Positions 26,441 through 34,973 of a stretch of 64,000 bases of DNA are shown piece after piece; position 1 is the stretch's first letter; each line of letters begins with the position of its first letter. Origin of the DNA: Pseudomonas sp. GGS8 (GTDB lineage: Bacteria; Pseudomonadota; Gammaproteobacteria; Pseudomonadales; Pseudomonadaceae); the NCBI RefSeq assembly GCF_024168645.1, contig NZ_JALJWF010000001.1, positions 6,079,501 to 6,143,500 on the forward strand, in the 5' to 3' direction. A program made the position numbers and the translations under genes. Under the pieces are notes generated by a model, which saw nothing but the letters and a program-made list of their open reading frames with translations, did not search any database and was not told where the DNA came from.

Positions 26441-28122
26441 TGGCGATGACTCACTTGATCGTTGCACCGATTCTGCTGCCGCTGCTGACCGCCGCCGTGA
26501 TGCTGATGCTGGGCGAAAAACATCGTCCGCTAAAGGCCAAGATCAACCTGTTTTCCAGCCTGCTGGGGCTGGGCATTGCCGTGATGTTGCTGCAATGGAC
26601 GCAAACCACCGGCGTGCCTGGCTCCATCGGCGTGTACCTGCCGGGCAACTGGCAGGCGCCGTTCGGCATCGTGCTGGTGGTCGATCGTCTGTCGGCGTTG
26701 ATGCTGGTGCTGACCGGGATCATCGGCGTCAGCGCCCTGCTGTTCGCCATGGCCCGCTGGGATGGCGCCGGTTCGAGTTTCCACGCACTGTTCCAGATTC
26801 AGTTGATGGGCCTGTACGGCGCCTTCCTCACGGCGGACCTGTTCAACCTGTTCGTGTTTTTCGAAGTGCTGCTGGCCGCCTCTTACGGGCTGATGCTGCA
26901 TGGTTCGGGCCGGGCGCGAGTGTCGTCGGGGCTGCATTACATTTCGATCAACCTGCTGGCCTCGTCGCTGTTTCTGATTGGCGCGGCGCTGATCTATGGC
27001 GTTACCGGCACGCTGAACATGGCCGACCTGGCGCTGAAAATCCCGCTGGTGCCGGAAGCCGATCGCGGCCTGCTGCATGCCGGCGCGGCGATTCTGGCGG
27101 TGGCGTTCCTGGCCAAGGCCGGGATGTGGCCGCTGAACTTCTGGCTGGTGCCCGCCTACTCCGCAGCCAGCGCGCCGGTGGCGGCGATGTTCGCGATCAT
27201 GACCAAGGTCGGCGTCTACACCTTGCTGCGCCTGTGGACGCTGCTGTTCTCCGGCCAGGCCGGGGCTTCCGCGTACTTCGGTGGCGATTGGCTGATCTAC
27301 GGCGGCATGGCGACCATCGTCTGTGCCGCCGTGGCGATCCTTGCCGCGCAACGCCTGGAACGCCTGGCCAGCCTGAGCATTCTGGTGTCGGCAGGCATTT
27401 TGTTATCGGCCATCGGTTTCGCCCAGCCGAACCTGATCGGCGCGGCGCTGTTCTATCTGATCAGCTCGACCCTGGCCTTGAGCGCGCTGTTCCTGCTGGC
27501 CGAGTTGATCGAGCGCTCGCGTTCAGCCAACGAAATGCCACTGTTTGATGACGGCGAGCTGCTGCCACGGCCTCTGGAATCCTTGCAGCCACCCAAAGGC
27601 TTCAATCTCGATGACGACCAGAAAGCCGTGGTCGGTCAGGTGATTCCCTGGACCATGGCCTTCCTCGGCCTGAGCTTCATCGCCTGCGCCTTGCTGATCA
27701 TCGGCATGCCGCCGCTCTCCGGGTTTATCGGCAAACTCAGCCTGCTCAGCGCCCTGCTCAACCCGCTGGGCCTGGGTCATGACAGCGACGAACCGGTGTC
27801 GAACGGTGCGTGGGGCTTGCTGGTGTTGTTGATCCTGTCCGGATTGGCCTCGCTGATCGCTTTCTCGCGTGTGGGCATCCAGCGTTTCTGGACCCCGCAA
27901 GAGCGGCCATCGCCTTTTTTGCGTCGTCTGGAATGCGTGCCGATCATGGTTCTGCTGGGGCTGAGCATCGCGCTGACGTTCAAGGCTGAACCGCTGCTGC
28001 GCTACACCCAGGCCGCCGCTCAAGCATTGAATAACCCTCAGCAATACGTGATGGCGGTACTCGGCACCCGGGCGGTGTCGAGCCCTGAAGCCAGGGCAGT
28101 ACTGGTGGAGGTGCAACCATGA
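26437..28122 (+). CDS. mrpD: Na+/H+ antiporter subunit D
   Basis: A 561-residue NuoN/NuoM-like antiporter subunit with about 14 spans. Core motifs are 'LFNLFVFFEVLLAASYGLML', 'LAKAGMWPLNFWLVPAYSAA' and 'PPLSGFIGKLSLL', with a membrane-embedded lysine and glutamate for proton movement. It overlaps mrpC and mrpE by 4 bp each. Confidence 0.95.
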   Translation: MMAMTHLIVAPILLPLLTAAVMLMLGEKHRPLKAKINLFSSLLGLGIAVMLLQWTQTTGVPGSIGVYLPGNWQAPFGIVLVVDRLSALMLVLTGIIGVSALLFAMARWDGAGSSFHALFQIQLMGLYGAFLTADLFNLFVFFEVLLAASYGLMLHGSGRARVSSGLHYISINLLASSLFLIGAALIYGVTGTLNMADLALKIPLVPEADRGLLHAGAAILAVAFLAKAGMWPLNFWLVPAYSAASAPVAAMFAIMTKVGVYTLLRLWTLLFSGQAGASAYFGGDWLIYGGMATIVCAAVAILAAQRLERLASLSILVSAGILLSAIGFAQPNLIGAALFYLISSTLALSALFLLAELIERSRSANEMPLFDDGELLPRPLESLQPPKGFNLDDDQKAVVGQVIPWTMAFLGLSFIACALLIIGMPPLSGFIGKLSLLSALLNPLGLGHDSDEPVSNGAWGLLVLLILSGLASLIAFSRVGIQRFWTPQERPSPFLRRLECVPIMVLLGLSIALTFKAEPLLRYTQAAAQALNNPQQYVMAVLGTRAVSSPEARAVLVEVQP

Positions 28123-28607
28123 AGCGTCTGTTTCCTGCGCCGTGGTTGTCGTTGTCCCTGTGGCTGCTATGGCTGGTGCTGAACCTGTCGATGAGCCCCG
28201 GCAATGTGCTGTTGGGCGCGGTATTGGGCTTCTGCGCTCCGCTGATGATGCGTAAGCTGCGACCCTTGCCGATCCGCATTCGTCGTCCTGGGGTGATTTT
28301 GCGTTTGTTCTTGCTGGTCGGGCGCGATGTGCTGGTGTCCAACTTCGCCGTGGCCTGGGGCGTGCTCAATGCCGGGCGGCGGGCGCCTCGCTCGCGGTTC
28401 ATCAAGGTGCCGCTGGAGTTGCGCGATGCCAATGGTCTGGCGGCGCTGTCGATCATCTGCACGGTGATCCCCGGCACGGTCTGGTCGGAACTGGCGCTGG
28501 ATCGCAGCATTCTGTTGCTGCACGTTTTCGATCTGGATGACGAAGGCCCATTCATCCAGCACTTCAAGACGACTTACGAGCGCCCCTTGATGGAGATCTT
28601 CGAATGA
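28119..28607 (+). CDS. mrpE: Na+/H+ antiporter subunit E
   Basis: A 162-residue MnhE-type protein: two amino-terminal spans ('LWLLWLVLNLSMSPGNVLLG') followed by 'VPLELRDANGLAALSIICTV' and 'IPGTVWSELALDRSILLLHV'. Mrp complex subunit E. ATGA overlap with both neighbours. Confidence 0.95.
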   Translation: MKRLFPAPWLSLSLWLLWLVLNLSMSPGNVLLGAVLGFCAPLMMRKLRPLPIRIRRPGVILRLFLLVGRDVLVSNFAVAWGVLNAGRRAPRSRFIKVPLELRDANGLAALSIICTVIPGTVWSELALDRSILLLHVFDLDDEGPFIQHFKTTYERPLMEIFE

Positions 28608-28882
28608 GCGAATTGCTGTCGAACGCAATCCTGCTGAGCCTGTTCATCTTTTCGCTGGCGATGATTCTGACCCTGATCCGCCTGTTCAAGGGCCCGTCGG
28701 CCCAGGACCGCGTCCTTGCCCTAGATTACCTGTACATCATCGCCATGCTGATGATGCTCGCGCTGGGCATTCGTTATGCCAGTGACACCTACTTCGAGGC
28801 GGCGCTGCTGATCGCGCTGTTCGGCTTCGTCGGCTCGTTTGCCCTGGCCAAATTCCTGTTGCGCGGCGAGGTGATCGAATGA
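28604..28882 (+). CDS. mrpF: Na+/H+ antiporter subunit F
   Basis: A 92-residue three-span protein with 'LTLIRLFKGPSAQDRVLALD' after the first span, the MnhF mark, and 'ALLIALFGFVGSFALAKFLL' at the end. Mrp complex subunit F, 4-bp overlap with mrpE and mrpG. Confidence 0.95.
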   Translation: MSELLSNAILLSLFIFSLAMILTLIRLFKGPSAQDRVLALDYLYIIAMLMMLALGIRYASDTYFEAALLIALFGFVGSFALAKFLLRGEVIE

Positions 28883-29241
28883 GCGCTGAACTGTCTTTGT
28901 GGGTGGAAATTCCGGTGGCGATTCTGCTGGTGCTCAGCAGTCTGTTTGCGCTGATCGGCGCGGTCGGGCTGCTGCGGATGAAGGATTACTTCCAGCGCAT
29001 GCACCCGCCGGCACTGGCCTCGACATTGGGCGCGTGGTGCGTGGCACTGGCTTCGATCATTTACTTTTCGGCGCTCAAGTCGGGGCCGGTGCTGCATGCA
29101 TGGCTGATTCCGATTCTGTTGTCGATCACCGTGCCGGTGACCACGCTGCTGCTGGCCCGGGCGGCGCTGTTTCGCAAGCGCATGGCGGGGGATGATGTGC
29201 CGGCGGAGGTGAGTAGCCGGCGCACGGAAACCGGCAGTTAA
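28879..29241 (+). CDS. mrpG: Na+/H+ antiporter subunit G
   Basis: A 120-residue three-span protein with 'LIGAVGLLRMKDYFQRMHPP' and 'PVTTLLLARAALFRK', the MnhG/PhaG pattern. Last gene of the mrp operon, followed by a REP pair. All joints in this operon overlap by one to four bases, so subunits should be made in fixed proportion. Confidence 0.95.
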   Translation: MSAELSLWVEIPVAILLVLSSLFALIGAVGLLRMKDYFQRMHPPALASTLGAWCVALASIIYFSALKSGPVLHAWLIPILLSITVPVTTLLLARAALFRKRMAGDDVPAEVSSRRTETGS

Positions 29242-29272
29242 GTTCAGAAGTATTGCTGATTGGGCTGACCTC

Positions 29273-29351
29273 TTCGCGAGCAGGCTCATTCCCACATTGG
29301 ATCTTCAGTGTTCACAAAACCCCTGTGGGAGCGAGCCTGCTCGCGATGGCG
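29273..29351. repeat. REP pair after mrpG
   Basis: Opposed units 'tcgcgagcaggctcattccc' (29275-29294) and 'gggagcgagcctgctcgcga' (29327-29346). They lie between the convergent mrpG and DUF3995 genes. Confidence 0.88.
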
Positions 29352-29366
29352 TTAATCCGGTCGACC

Positions 29367-29804
29367 TCAGATCCAGGCCACTGCCAACAACCCGGCCCCC
29401 AACACCACGCACAACGGTGAATAGGCCCAGGTATCCAGCTGGGCGAACCTGGAATCCTTGACCTGCTTGAAGAACCCCACCAAATTCGAATCACCGATCG
29501 CCCGGGCGAACATCAGCATGGCAATCGCGCTGATCACCCATTGCAACGACCAGTGATGGACTGTGGGCAGATACAGCCCGACCCGCAGGCACACCAGCAT
29601 CGCGATCAGCAGCAAACCCACCGCCACAAGCAACGTGCCAAAGCCCGAAGGCTTGAACGCCGGTCTTGAAACCTCACCGCCCTCCCCGGGTATTCGAGGC
29701 ACCGCCGCCTCGCTGCCCAATTTGCCACCCGCCGCCCAGTACAGGTGGATCAGGCTGATGACCAGAAAGATTGCAGCAATCCATTGCGCGACCAAAAGGC
29801 TCAT
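29367..29804 (-). CDS. DUF3995 family membrane protein
   Basis: A 145-residue inner-membrane protein with four spans, starting 'MSLLVAQWIAAIFLVISLIH' and carrying 'LIHLYWAAGG' and 'ARAIGDSNLVGFFKQVKDSR', the DUF3995 marks. Function unknown. The ATG at 29804 begins a proper first span with GGGA upstream; the longer frame adds 27 non-family residues. Confidence 0.85.
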   Translation of the reverse strand: MSLLVAQWIAAIFLVISLIHLYWAAGGKLGSEAAVPRIPGEGGEVSRPAFKPSGFGTLLVAVGLLLIAMLVCLRVGLYLPTVHHWSLQWVISAIAMLMFARAIGDSNLVGFFKQVKDSRFAQLDTWAYSPLCVVLGAGLLAVAWI

Positions 29805-29903
29805 ATTCAGACGTCCCGTGTGAAATGTCGCAGCAGGATGAACCTCCTTGCCCGAATTTAAAAGCGCACCGGGATTTATGTGCACCCGGGCCTGCCAATC
29901 GGT

Positions 29904-30920
29904 TTATTTCAGCTCGGCAGAGACCTTGTCCGCCACATCCTTGGGCACCCAGGCCTGCCACACCTGCGGGTTCGCCTTCATGAACGCCTCTGCCGCTTGA
30001 CGTGGCGGGGTGTGTTTTTCGCTCATCTGCGCCAGGGCCTTGTTCAATGCGTCGATCGGCAAGTCGACCTTGGTGAAGAACTCGACAATCTGCGGGTACT
30101 GTTTCTGGAACGACGCGGACACACCGATGGACAGCTTCGAGGGCAGTGAGCGAGTCGGTTTCGGATTAGGATTGTCGGCCTCGGTCAGGGTTTTCCAGGC
30201 TTCGGCGTCGAATGGCGGCTCTTGTAGCTGAATCAGTTTGAAACGGCCGAGCAATGGCGTCGGTGACCAGTAATAGAACAGGACCGGTTTGCCACGACGA
30301 ATCGACGAACTGATCTCTGCGTCCAGCGCCGCGCCGGAACCACTGCGGAAGTTCACGTAGCTGTCGTCCAGCCCATAGGCCTTGAGCTTCTGTTTGTTGA
30401 CCACTTCCGACGTCCAGCCGATCGGGCTGTTCAAGAAGCGCCCCTTGCTCGGGGTTTCCGGGTCTTTGAACACGTCCTTGTAGCGCGGCAGATCGGTGAC
30501 GCTGCGAAGGCCCGGCGCCAGCGGCTTGATGCCCTTGGCCGGGTCGCCTTTAACCACGTACTCCGGCACCCACCAACCCTCGGTGGCACCCTTGACCGTA
30601 TCGCCCAGGCTCACGACTTTACCCTCAGCTTCAGCCTTGACCCAGACCGGACTGCGGCCCGCCCATTCTTCGCCAATGACCTGAATATCATTGTTGGCCA
30701 AGGCGGTTTCCAGGGTGATGGTCGTCCCCGGCAAGGTGTCGGTCGGCAAGCCGTAGCCCTTCTCGACGATGATTCGCAGAGTCTCGGTGATCAGACTGCC
30801 GCTTTCCCAGTTCAGGTCGGCGAAGTGGATCGGCGCCTGGGCGGCGAATAATGGAACAGGTGAAACCAACAAGCCGAATGTGGCCAGGGTAGTGGCCAGT
30901 AACCGTCGAAACCCCTTCAT
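29904..30920 (-). CDS. glycine-betaine/choline-type ABC substrate-binding protein
   Basis: A 338-residue periplasmic binding protein of the OpuAC/ProX family. The signal peptide ends near residue 27 ('LVSPVPLFAAQAP'). Mature protein shows 'IHFADLNWESGSLITETLRI', 'IGEEWAGRS', 'EGWWVPEYVVKGD' and 'FYYWSPTPLLGRFKL', where Trp residues form the cage for a quaternary ammonium ligand. No permease or ATPase lies beside it, so it probably feeds a transporter elsewhere. GAGGTG precedes the ATG by 8 nt. Confidence 0.85.
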   Translation of the reverse strand: MKGFRRLLATTLATFGLLVSPVPLFAAQAPIHFADLNWESGSLITETLRIIVEKGYGLPTDTLPGTTITLETALANNDIQVIGEEWAGRSPVWVKAEAEGKVVSLGDTVKGATEGWWVPEYVVKGDPAKGIKPLAPGLRSVTDLPRYKDVFKDPETPSKGRFLNSPIGWTSEVVNKQKLKAYGLDDSYVNFRSGSGAALDAEISSSIRRGKPVLFYYWSPTPLLGRFKLIQLQEPPFDAEAWKTLTEADNPNPKPTRSLPSKLSIGVSASFQKQYPQIVEFFTKVDLPIDALNKALAQMSEKHTPPRQAAEAFMKANPQVWQAWVPKDVADKVSAELK

Positions 30921-31039
30921 GCTCTTGCACCTCGTGCTGTTCACAGCAATAGCAGGATGGCCTGACAAAGAAGACCGCAAGCCTCTGAATACTCAGTCAA
31001 CTGACTGTAGTAGAGGTTTCTGCTTTCGAGGGGCGAGGA

Positions 31040-31243
31040 TTACTTTTCGGAAGGTTCCTGCAGGCGCGCAAGCTCTCTTCTGACCATGCTGGCGTACGCC
31101 GCCGGACGCAACATATAAATCTGTGACGCCACCCAACTCAGCCAAGCCCCCTGCAGAACGGCCCTTTCAGCCAACAGGCGCTGGGCCTCGGCGTGTGCAC
31201 TGGCCTGATTCTGTTCGTGGAAATCGGCGCGGGTCTGGGTCAT
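31040..31243 (-). CDS. hypothetical protein, 67 aa
   Basis: A 67-residue helical protein starting 'MTQTRADFHEQNQASAHAEA' and including 'QGAWLSWVASQIYMLRPAAY'. No family recognised. Its ATG overlaps the stop of the upstream gene (TAATG), so the two are probably co-translated. Positively charged end, no signal peptide. Confidence 0.6.
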   Translation of the reverse strand: MTQTRADFHEQNQASAHAEAQRLLAERAVLQGAWLSWVASQIYMLRPAAYASMVRRELARLQEPSEK

Positions 31244-31713
31244 TACTCGCTGGCCTTGAAGGTCACCAGTTCGCCCTTGCGCCACTTGGCGGCCTTGGCA
31301 GTCACGGCTTTCAGGGTTTTGGTCAGGCCTTCCTGCAGCTGTTGGTGGGCCGCAAACACCATCACCACGCTATGACCTTCCTTGAACACGATGCCGTGGC
31401 CGTCTGCGGTCGTCACGAACGCGTAATCCCCCAGCCCGTACACCGTCAATTTGATTTCGCGGAACTTGATGTCCAGTTTTCCGCCTTCGCGGCTGGGCAA
31501 TACGGAAGCGCTGAAATGATCGCCGACCTTGAGTTTCAGCCCGGGCTTGTCGTCTACCACCAGCGCCGATTCGGTGTCGATCTCGGCAATGTAAATGCCT
31601 TCAGCGTTCTGTTCGGTGATGTAGACGAAACGTGACTGAAACTGTTTAACCAGCTTTGCGCGCAAATCACCCAGTACGAACAAAGCATGCATATCGAGAT
31701 TACTTACTGCCAA
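31243..31713 (-). CDS. hypothetical protein, about 156 aa
   Basis: An unrecognised soluble protein with the stretch 'HALFVLGDLRAKLVKQFQSR' near the start, a beta-rich middle ('VGDHFSASVLPSREGGKLDI') and an amphipathic C-terminus. The start is uncertain: TTG at 31713 has GGGG 8 nt upstream; ATG at 31692 lacks a good site. Its stop overlaps the downstream 67-aa gene, forming a two-gene unit. Confidence 0.6.
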   Translation of the reverse strand: MAVSNLDMHALFVLGDLRAKLVKQFQSRFVYITEQNAEGIYIAEIDTESALVVDDKPGLKLKVGDHFSASVLPSREGGKLDIKFREIKLTVYGLGDYAFVTTADGHGIVFKEGHSVVMVFAAHQQLQEGLTKTLKAVTAKAAKWRKGELVTFKASE

Positions 31714-31799
31714 GGAAACATCCCCACATCTGAAAATGATGCCGTACGCAGGAAACGCGCACAGCAGAAATAAGCGGCAATGCCGAGGTGTAGCCAAAT

Positions 31800-32124
31800 G
31801 ACCCGGGTCGAAATCCTGGAATGAGCAGAGGGCTCATCCATCGCGAGGTTTGGGAAGATTACTGGAACATCCCCCGCGTCGTCTTGCCTGGCGGTCGTCA
31901 GATGTTGAAGGAAAACGCCCTTCTAACGGCCAGAGAAAACCGGACTACCAACTTTAGGGAAAAATCTCTTTAAAAAAAGCACTTTTCCGACATATCGCCA
32001 GAAAAAAATTGCTTTAGATGGGCAGCAATCGCCAACCAGTGACGGCGATTCTAGAGCAGCCATGCTCACCGAGACTACCCAAAACAACGTAAACACGTCG
32101 GTAAAACCACGAAAAGGACTTCAT
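31800..32124. other. non-coding gap
   Basis: Between the divergent genes at 31713 and 32125. It is AT-rich at 31950-32010 ('ctctttaaaaaaagcac') and contains a small hairpin ATCGCC-(10)-GGCGAT at about 32028-32049. I see no gene here; promoters for both sides are expected. Confidence 0.4.
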
Positions 32125-32382
32125 ATGTGCACACTGACTCACTTCGCCCAGCCTCACACACACCACACAAACGGCTCGTCACTTCTGCAATCGATGGTAA
32201 TCCGCCAGCAGGACCTCCTCTCTGAGGCGCATCTTCTCCCGCGTTTTCAGGTGGTATTGGCCGGCAACGCCTTTTTCCATATCAGGGAAATATCCACCGG
32301 ACGTGTCAGAGGTTTCCGCGCCGACCATAACGAAGCCTGCGCCCTTGCCCGCTCGCTCGAGTCGCGCAATGACGCACCCTGA
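32125..32382 (+). CDS. hypothetical protein, 85 aa
   Basis: An 85-residue protein starting 'MCTLTHFAQPHTHHTNGSSL' with a His-rich head and 'FQVVLAGNAFFHIREISTGR' plus 'GFRADHNEACALARSLE' in the body. AAAAGGA lies 6 nt before the ATG, so the start is well supported. The pattern resembles small Pseudomonas proteins that appear to react to stress, but I cannot name a family. Confidence 0.6.
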   Translation: MCTLTHFAQPHTHHTNGSSLLQSMVIRQQDLLSEAHLLPRFQVVLAGNAFFHIREISTGRVRGFRADHNEACALARSLESRNDAP

Positions 32383-32464
32383 GCATTCGCTTCTATAGAC
32401 GTTTCGTCACACCGGCGACTTAACTCAGCCGCCGGCAGGCAACTACTGCCATACTGCCCGCCCC

Positions 32465-32761
32465 ATGAAACCCGTCCCCAGGGCGGACGGCGCTCACTAC
32501 AACATAATATTTCAAAGGGAAGACGGCTACGTGACGGAATTTGATATCGGTGAATTTTTTATCCGGGGCGAAGCCAGAGAGGTCGAGGGCGAATTCCAGG
32601 CAGTCATTATCATGCGCGCCAAACCGCCGTTGACCACGGTGTCGTATCACCAGGTCGAAAAAGATCGCTGGTTCAAAACCGCGGAAGTCGCGGCGATTGC
32701 CGCCCGGGAAGCCGCCAAAGCCCTGAAGCTTGCGGTCGATGAAGGGGCATTGAAAGCCTGA
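32465..32761 (+). CDS. hypothetical protein, 98 aa
   Basis: A 98-residue protein starting 'MKPVPRADGAHYNIIFQRED', an alpha/beta fold with a C-terminal Ala/Lys-rich helix. No signal peptide, membrane span or known motif. Probably a conserved genus protein, but unverified. Confidence 0.55.
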   Translation: MKPVPRADGAHYNIIFQREDGYVTEFDIGEFFIRGEAREVEGEFQAVIIMRAKPPLTTVSYHQVEKDRWFKTAEVAAIAAREAAKALKLAVDEGALKA

Positions 32762-32852
32762 GACGGGACAAGATGAAGCGACGGTTCAGGCCTGAAAGTG
32801 TCTGCGGCGTGCCAACCTTGCACAGATAGCACGCCTTGTTCTGGACAACCGG

Positions 32853-33431
32853 TCAGATCAGCTTGCGTTTGACCGCCTCATCCAGTGTGCTTTGAGTCAG
32901 TTGTTTGAGTACCGCGTCGCCACGTTCATTGAATGGCAAGCCGACAATCAACAGAATCTGCATCCAGGTGCGAGTGCTTTCCTGTTTGACGACTTTACCC
33001 AGCAAGTTGCCGTCCCGGTCCTTGAACACGGTTTCCAGGGTGAAGGTATTGCTGAACGTTGTCGGGATCACGAACAACGTAAAGCCTGTCAGCCAGGCAC
33101 TCGCGATATTGCCCTGCTCGTTATTGGTCAATGTACTCGTCACATAGAGGTTCGAGTCGACCTTGTCTGTGGTCACGTTCTTGAACTGCCCGGACTCCTT
33201 GAACATGGCCAGCATGTTCTGCTCCACCAGCGCCGCATTGCCGACGCCACCCGAGAGTTCGCCGTTGAACTGCTGCTGGGTAGTCACGTGCAGATAAGCA
33301 CTGGGTTTGTCCTGCCTGGCCTGCATTGGCGGCCACTGGTCCACCGGCGTCAGCTCATGCTGGGAATAGGAAATGCAGCCTGTGAGGGTGCTGCTGACCA
33401 AAAGCAGCAGAGTCAGAAGATATTTATTCAT
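32853..33431 (-). CDS. lipoprotein, second of a pair
   Basis: A 192-residue protein with a lipoprotein signal peptide ending in 'LTGC' (Cys near 19). Mature part includes 'AYLHVTTQQQFNGELSGGVG' and a hydrophobic stretch 'WLTGFTLFVIPTTFSNTFTL'. ATG overlaps the previous gene by 8 bp, so it is co-expressed with another lipoprotein of similar length and general pattern. Function unknown. Confidence 0.75.
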   Translation of the reverse strand: MNKYLLTLLLLVSSTLTGCISYSQHELTPVDQWPPMQARQDKPSAYLHVTTQQQFNGELSGGVGNAALVEQNMLAMFKESGQFKNVTTDKVDSNLYVTSTLTNNEQGNIASAWLTGFTLFVIPTTFSNTFTLETVFKDRDGNLLGKVVKQESTRTWMQILLIVGLPFNERGDAVLKQLTQSTLDEAVKRKLI

Positions 33432-34056
33432 GGGCTGCCAGTTCCTTTGACGGTGTACGCAATTGAGGGGTGGCACTGGCCAGCAATTGAGCGATCAGGT
33501 CGCGCAACTGGGAACCGCCCAGACGCGGGTTGAGGTAGTCGGCATTCCACAGACCGACATTTTTGTCGAGTTTGACCTGCTCGACCGACCGGGCCAGTTG
33601 CTTGCCTTGACGATCTTCAATGATCAATTCGCCGGAAAGGTCGTATTTATCGACGTAAATCGGCCCATCGACCCAGATCCAGATGGTCAGCGTCACCAGC
33701 GCGCCGGGGATGTAAGCCGGGTGCATGGTGCGTTTGCCGGCCAGTGAGGTCAGGTTGAACTTGAGCACCACGTCGTCCTCGCCAGCCTTGGCCGGGAACA
33801 CTACGATTCGCTTGAAGTAATCGCTTTTATCAACATATGCGCTGATTTGCTCGGTCAGCTGCCGGCTGCCGGCGACGCGCACCTTGTCGTCCAGCTCAGG
33901 GGCGGAAATCACCACATCGCTGATCTCGGCGCTACGATCGAGCGTCGATGGCGCGGGGCTCAAAGGTTCGCCAATCGGCCCCAGCGGCGTAAACGACACA
34001 CAGCCGGTCAACGACAGGCCAAGTGCGATGACCATCAAATAAACAAGACGCTTCAC
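33424..34056 (-). CDS. lipoprotein, first of a pair
   Basis: A 210-residue protein with a signal peptide ending in 'LTGC' (Cys 19). Mature part has 'VVFPAKAGEDDVVLKFNLTS' and a 'YVDKYDLSGELIIEDRQGKQ' segment like those in uncharacterised outer-membrane-associated lipoproteins. Overlap of 8 bp with the second lipoprotein suggests a functional pair. Confidence 0.75.
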   Translation of the reverse strand: MKRLVYLMVIALGLSLTGCVSFTPLGPIGEPLSPAPSTLDRSAEISDVVISAPELDDKVRVAGSRQLTEQISAYVDKSDYFKRIVVFPAKAGEDDVVLKFNLTSLAGKRTMHPAYIPGALVTLTIWIWVDGPIYVDKYDLSGELIIEDRQGKQLARSVEQVKLDKNVGLWNADYLNPRLGGSQLRDLIAQLLASATPQLRTPSKELAAHE

Positions 34057-34400
34057 TGCTTACATCCTTTTCATGCGGGATCGGGGGGCGGGTCGGCTTG
34101 AAAGAAATCACGCAAGGGATGGACAGATCAGCACCACAAGGGGCTAAACCCGGGGAGCGAGTGACACCGACATCCTTGTACGGACTCTTTGAATGGCGGC
34201 TTGATGACGCCAAAAAAATGCGACGGCATCGTAATCGTTGGAACAGCGACAAGCAATAGCTTATCGCCATCATTGATGACGAATCCGCAGAAAGCTGCTA
34301 AACCCCTATCGAACTCTTGGCGCGCGCCTCCCTCAGATGCAATGAAGCCGCACCTCAGATCTCGCACCCGAGGCGACTGATTATCTGCAAGGAGATGAAG
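34057..34400. other. non-coding gap between divergent genes
   Basis: About 340 bp between the lipoprotein pair and the DUF2789 gene. It should contain both promoters. I see no gene, repeat or clear terminator. Confidence 0.4.
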
Positions 34401-34640
34401 ATGGATTCACCCACACATGACTTGAAAGGCTTGTTCGACCAGCTCGGCCTGGACTCCAGCGAAAAGGCCATCGACGATTTCATTGCCCTACATTCACCGT
34501 TGCCCGATGGCAAGAAACTCATCGATGCCGCGTTCTGGACCTCGCAACAAGCCGGCTTCCTCAAGGAACAACTGCGTGAAGACGCCGATTGGGCACACGT
34601 GGTCGACGAACTGAACCTGCGTATGCACCAAATCCACTAG
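34401..34640 (+). CDS. DUF2789 family protein
   Basis: A 79-residue protein with the DUF2789 pattern: 'LKGLFDQLGLDSSEKAIDDF', 'HSPLPDGKKLIDAAFWTSQQ', 'LREDADWAHVVDELNLRM'. Function unknown. AAGGAG lies exactly 6 nt before this ATG, so the ATG two codons earlier is rejected. Confidence 0.88.
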   Translation: MDSPTHDLKGLFDQLGLDSSEKAIDDFIALHSPLPDGKKLIDAAFWTSQQAGFLKEQLREDADWAHVVDELNLRMHQIH

Positions 34641-34648
34641 CCTGAGGC

Positions 34649-34852
34649 TTAATGCAGGCTGTCGGGCAGTTCGGTGTTCAACTGCGCCAACCAGGCAGCT
34701 CTGCACTCCTCGGCTTCATTGCGGCTGGAGAACACCGTCCCCCGACGCTCACCGTTGAGCAGCACCACCCAACAGACGCTCTGCCCCATCGCACGCAAAC
34801 TGGCAGGTACACCGCTGCCAATCATGACCGCGACATCGACTTTGCTTTGCAT
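34649..34852 (-). CDS. hypothetical protein, 67 aa
   Basis: A 67-residue protein starting 'MQSKVDVAVMIGSGVPASLR', with 'CWVVLLNGERRGTVFSSRNE' and a charged helical tail. AGAGG precedes the ATG by 5 nt. Convergent with the DUF2789 gene. No family recognised. Confidence 0.6.
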   Translation of the reverse strand: MQSKVDVAVMIGSGVPASLRAMGQSVCWVVLLNGERRGTVFSSRNEAEECRAAWLAQLNTELPDSLH

Positions 34853-34973
34853 ACTGACCTCTCGAATTTCATTAGCGACCTAACTATATAGGCATGTTAA
34901 TGAGTTCATCCACGAGGAAACAGCAACGGCGCTGCACAGCTTCGTTGCATTTGCGGTAACAATTGTCAGGCTC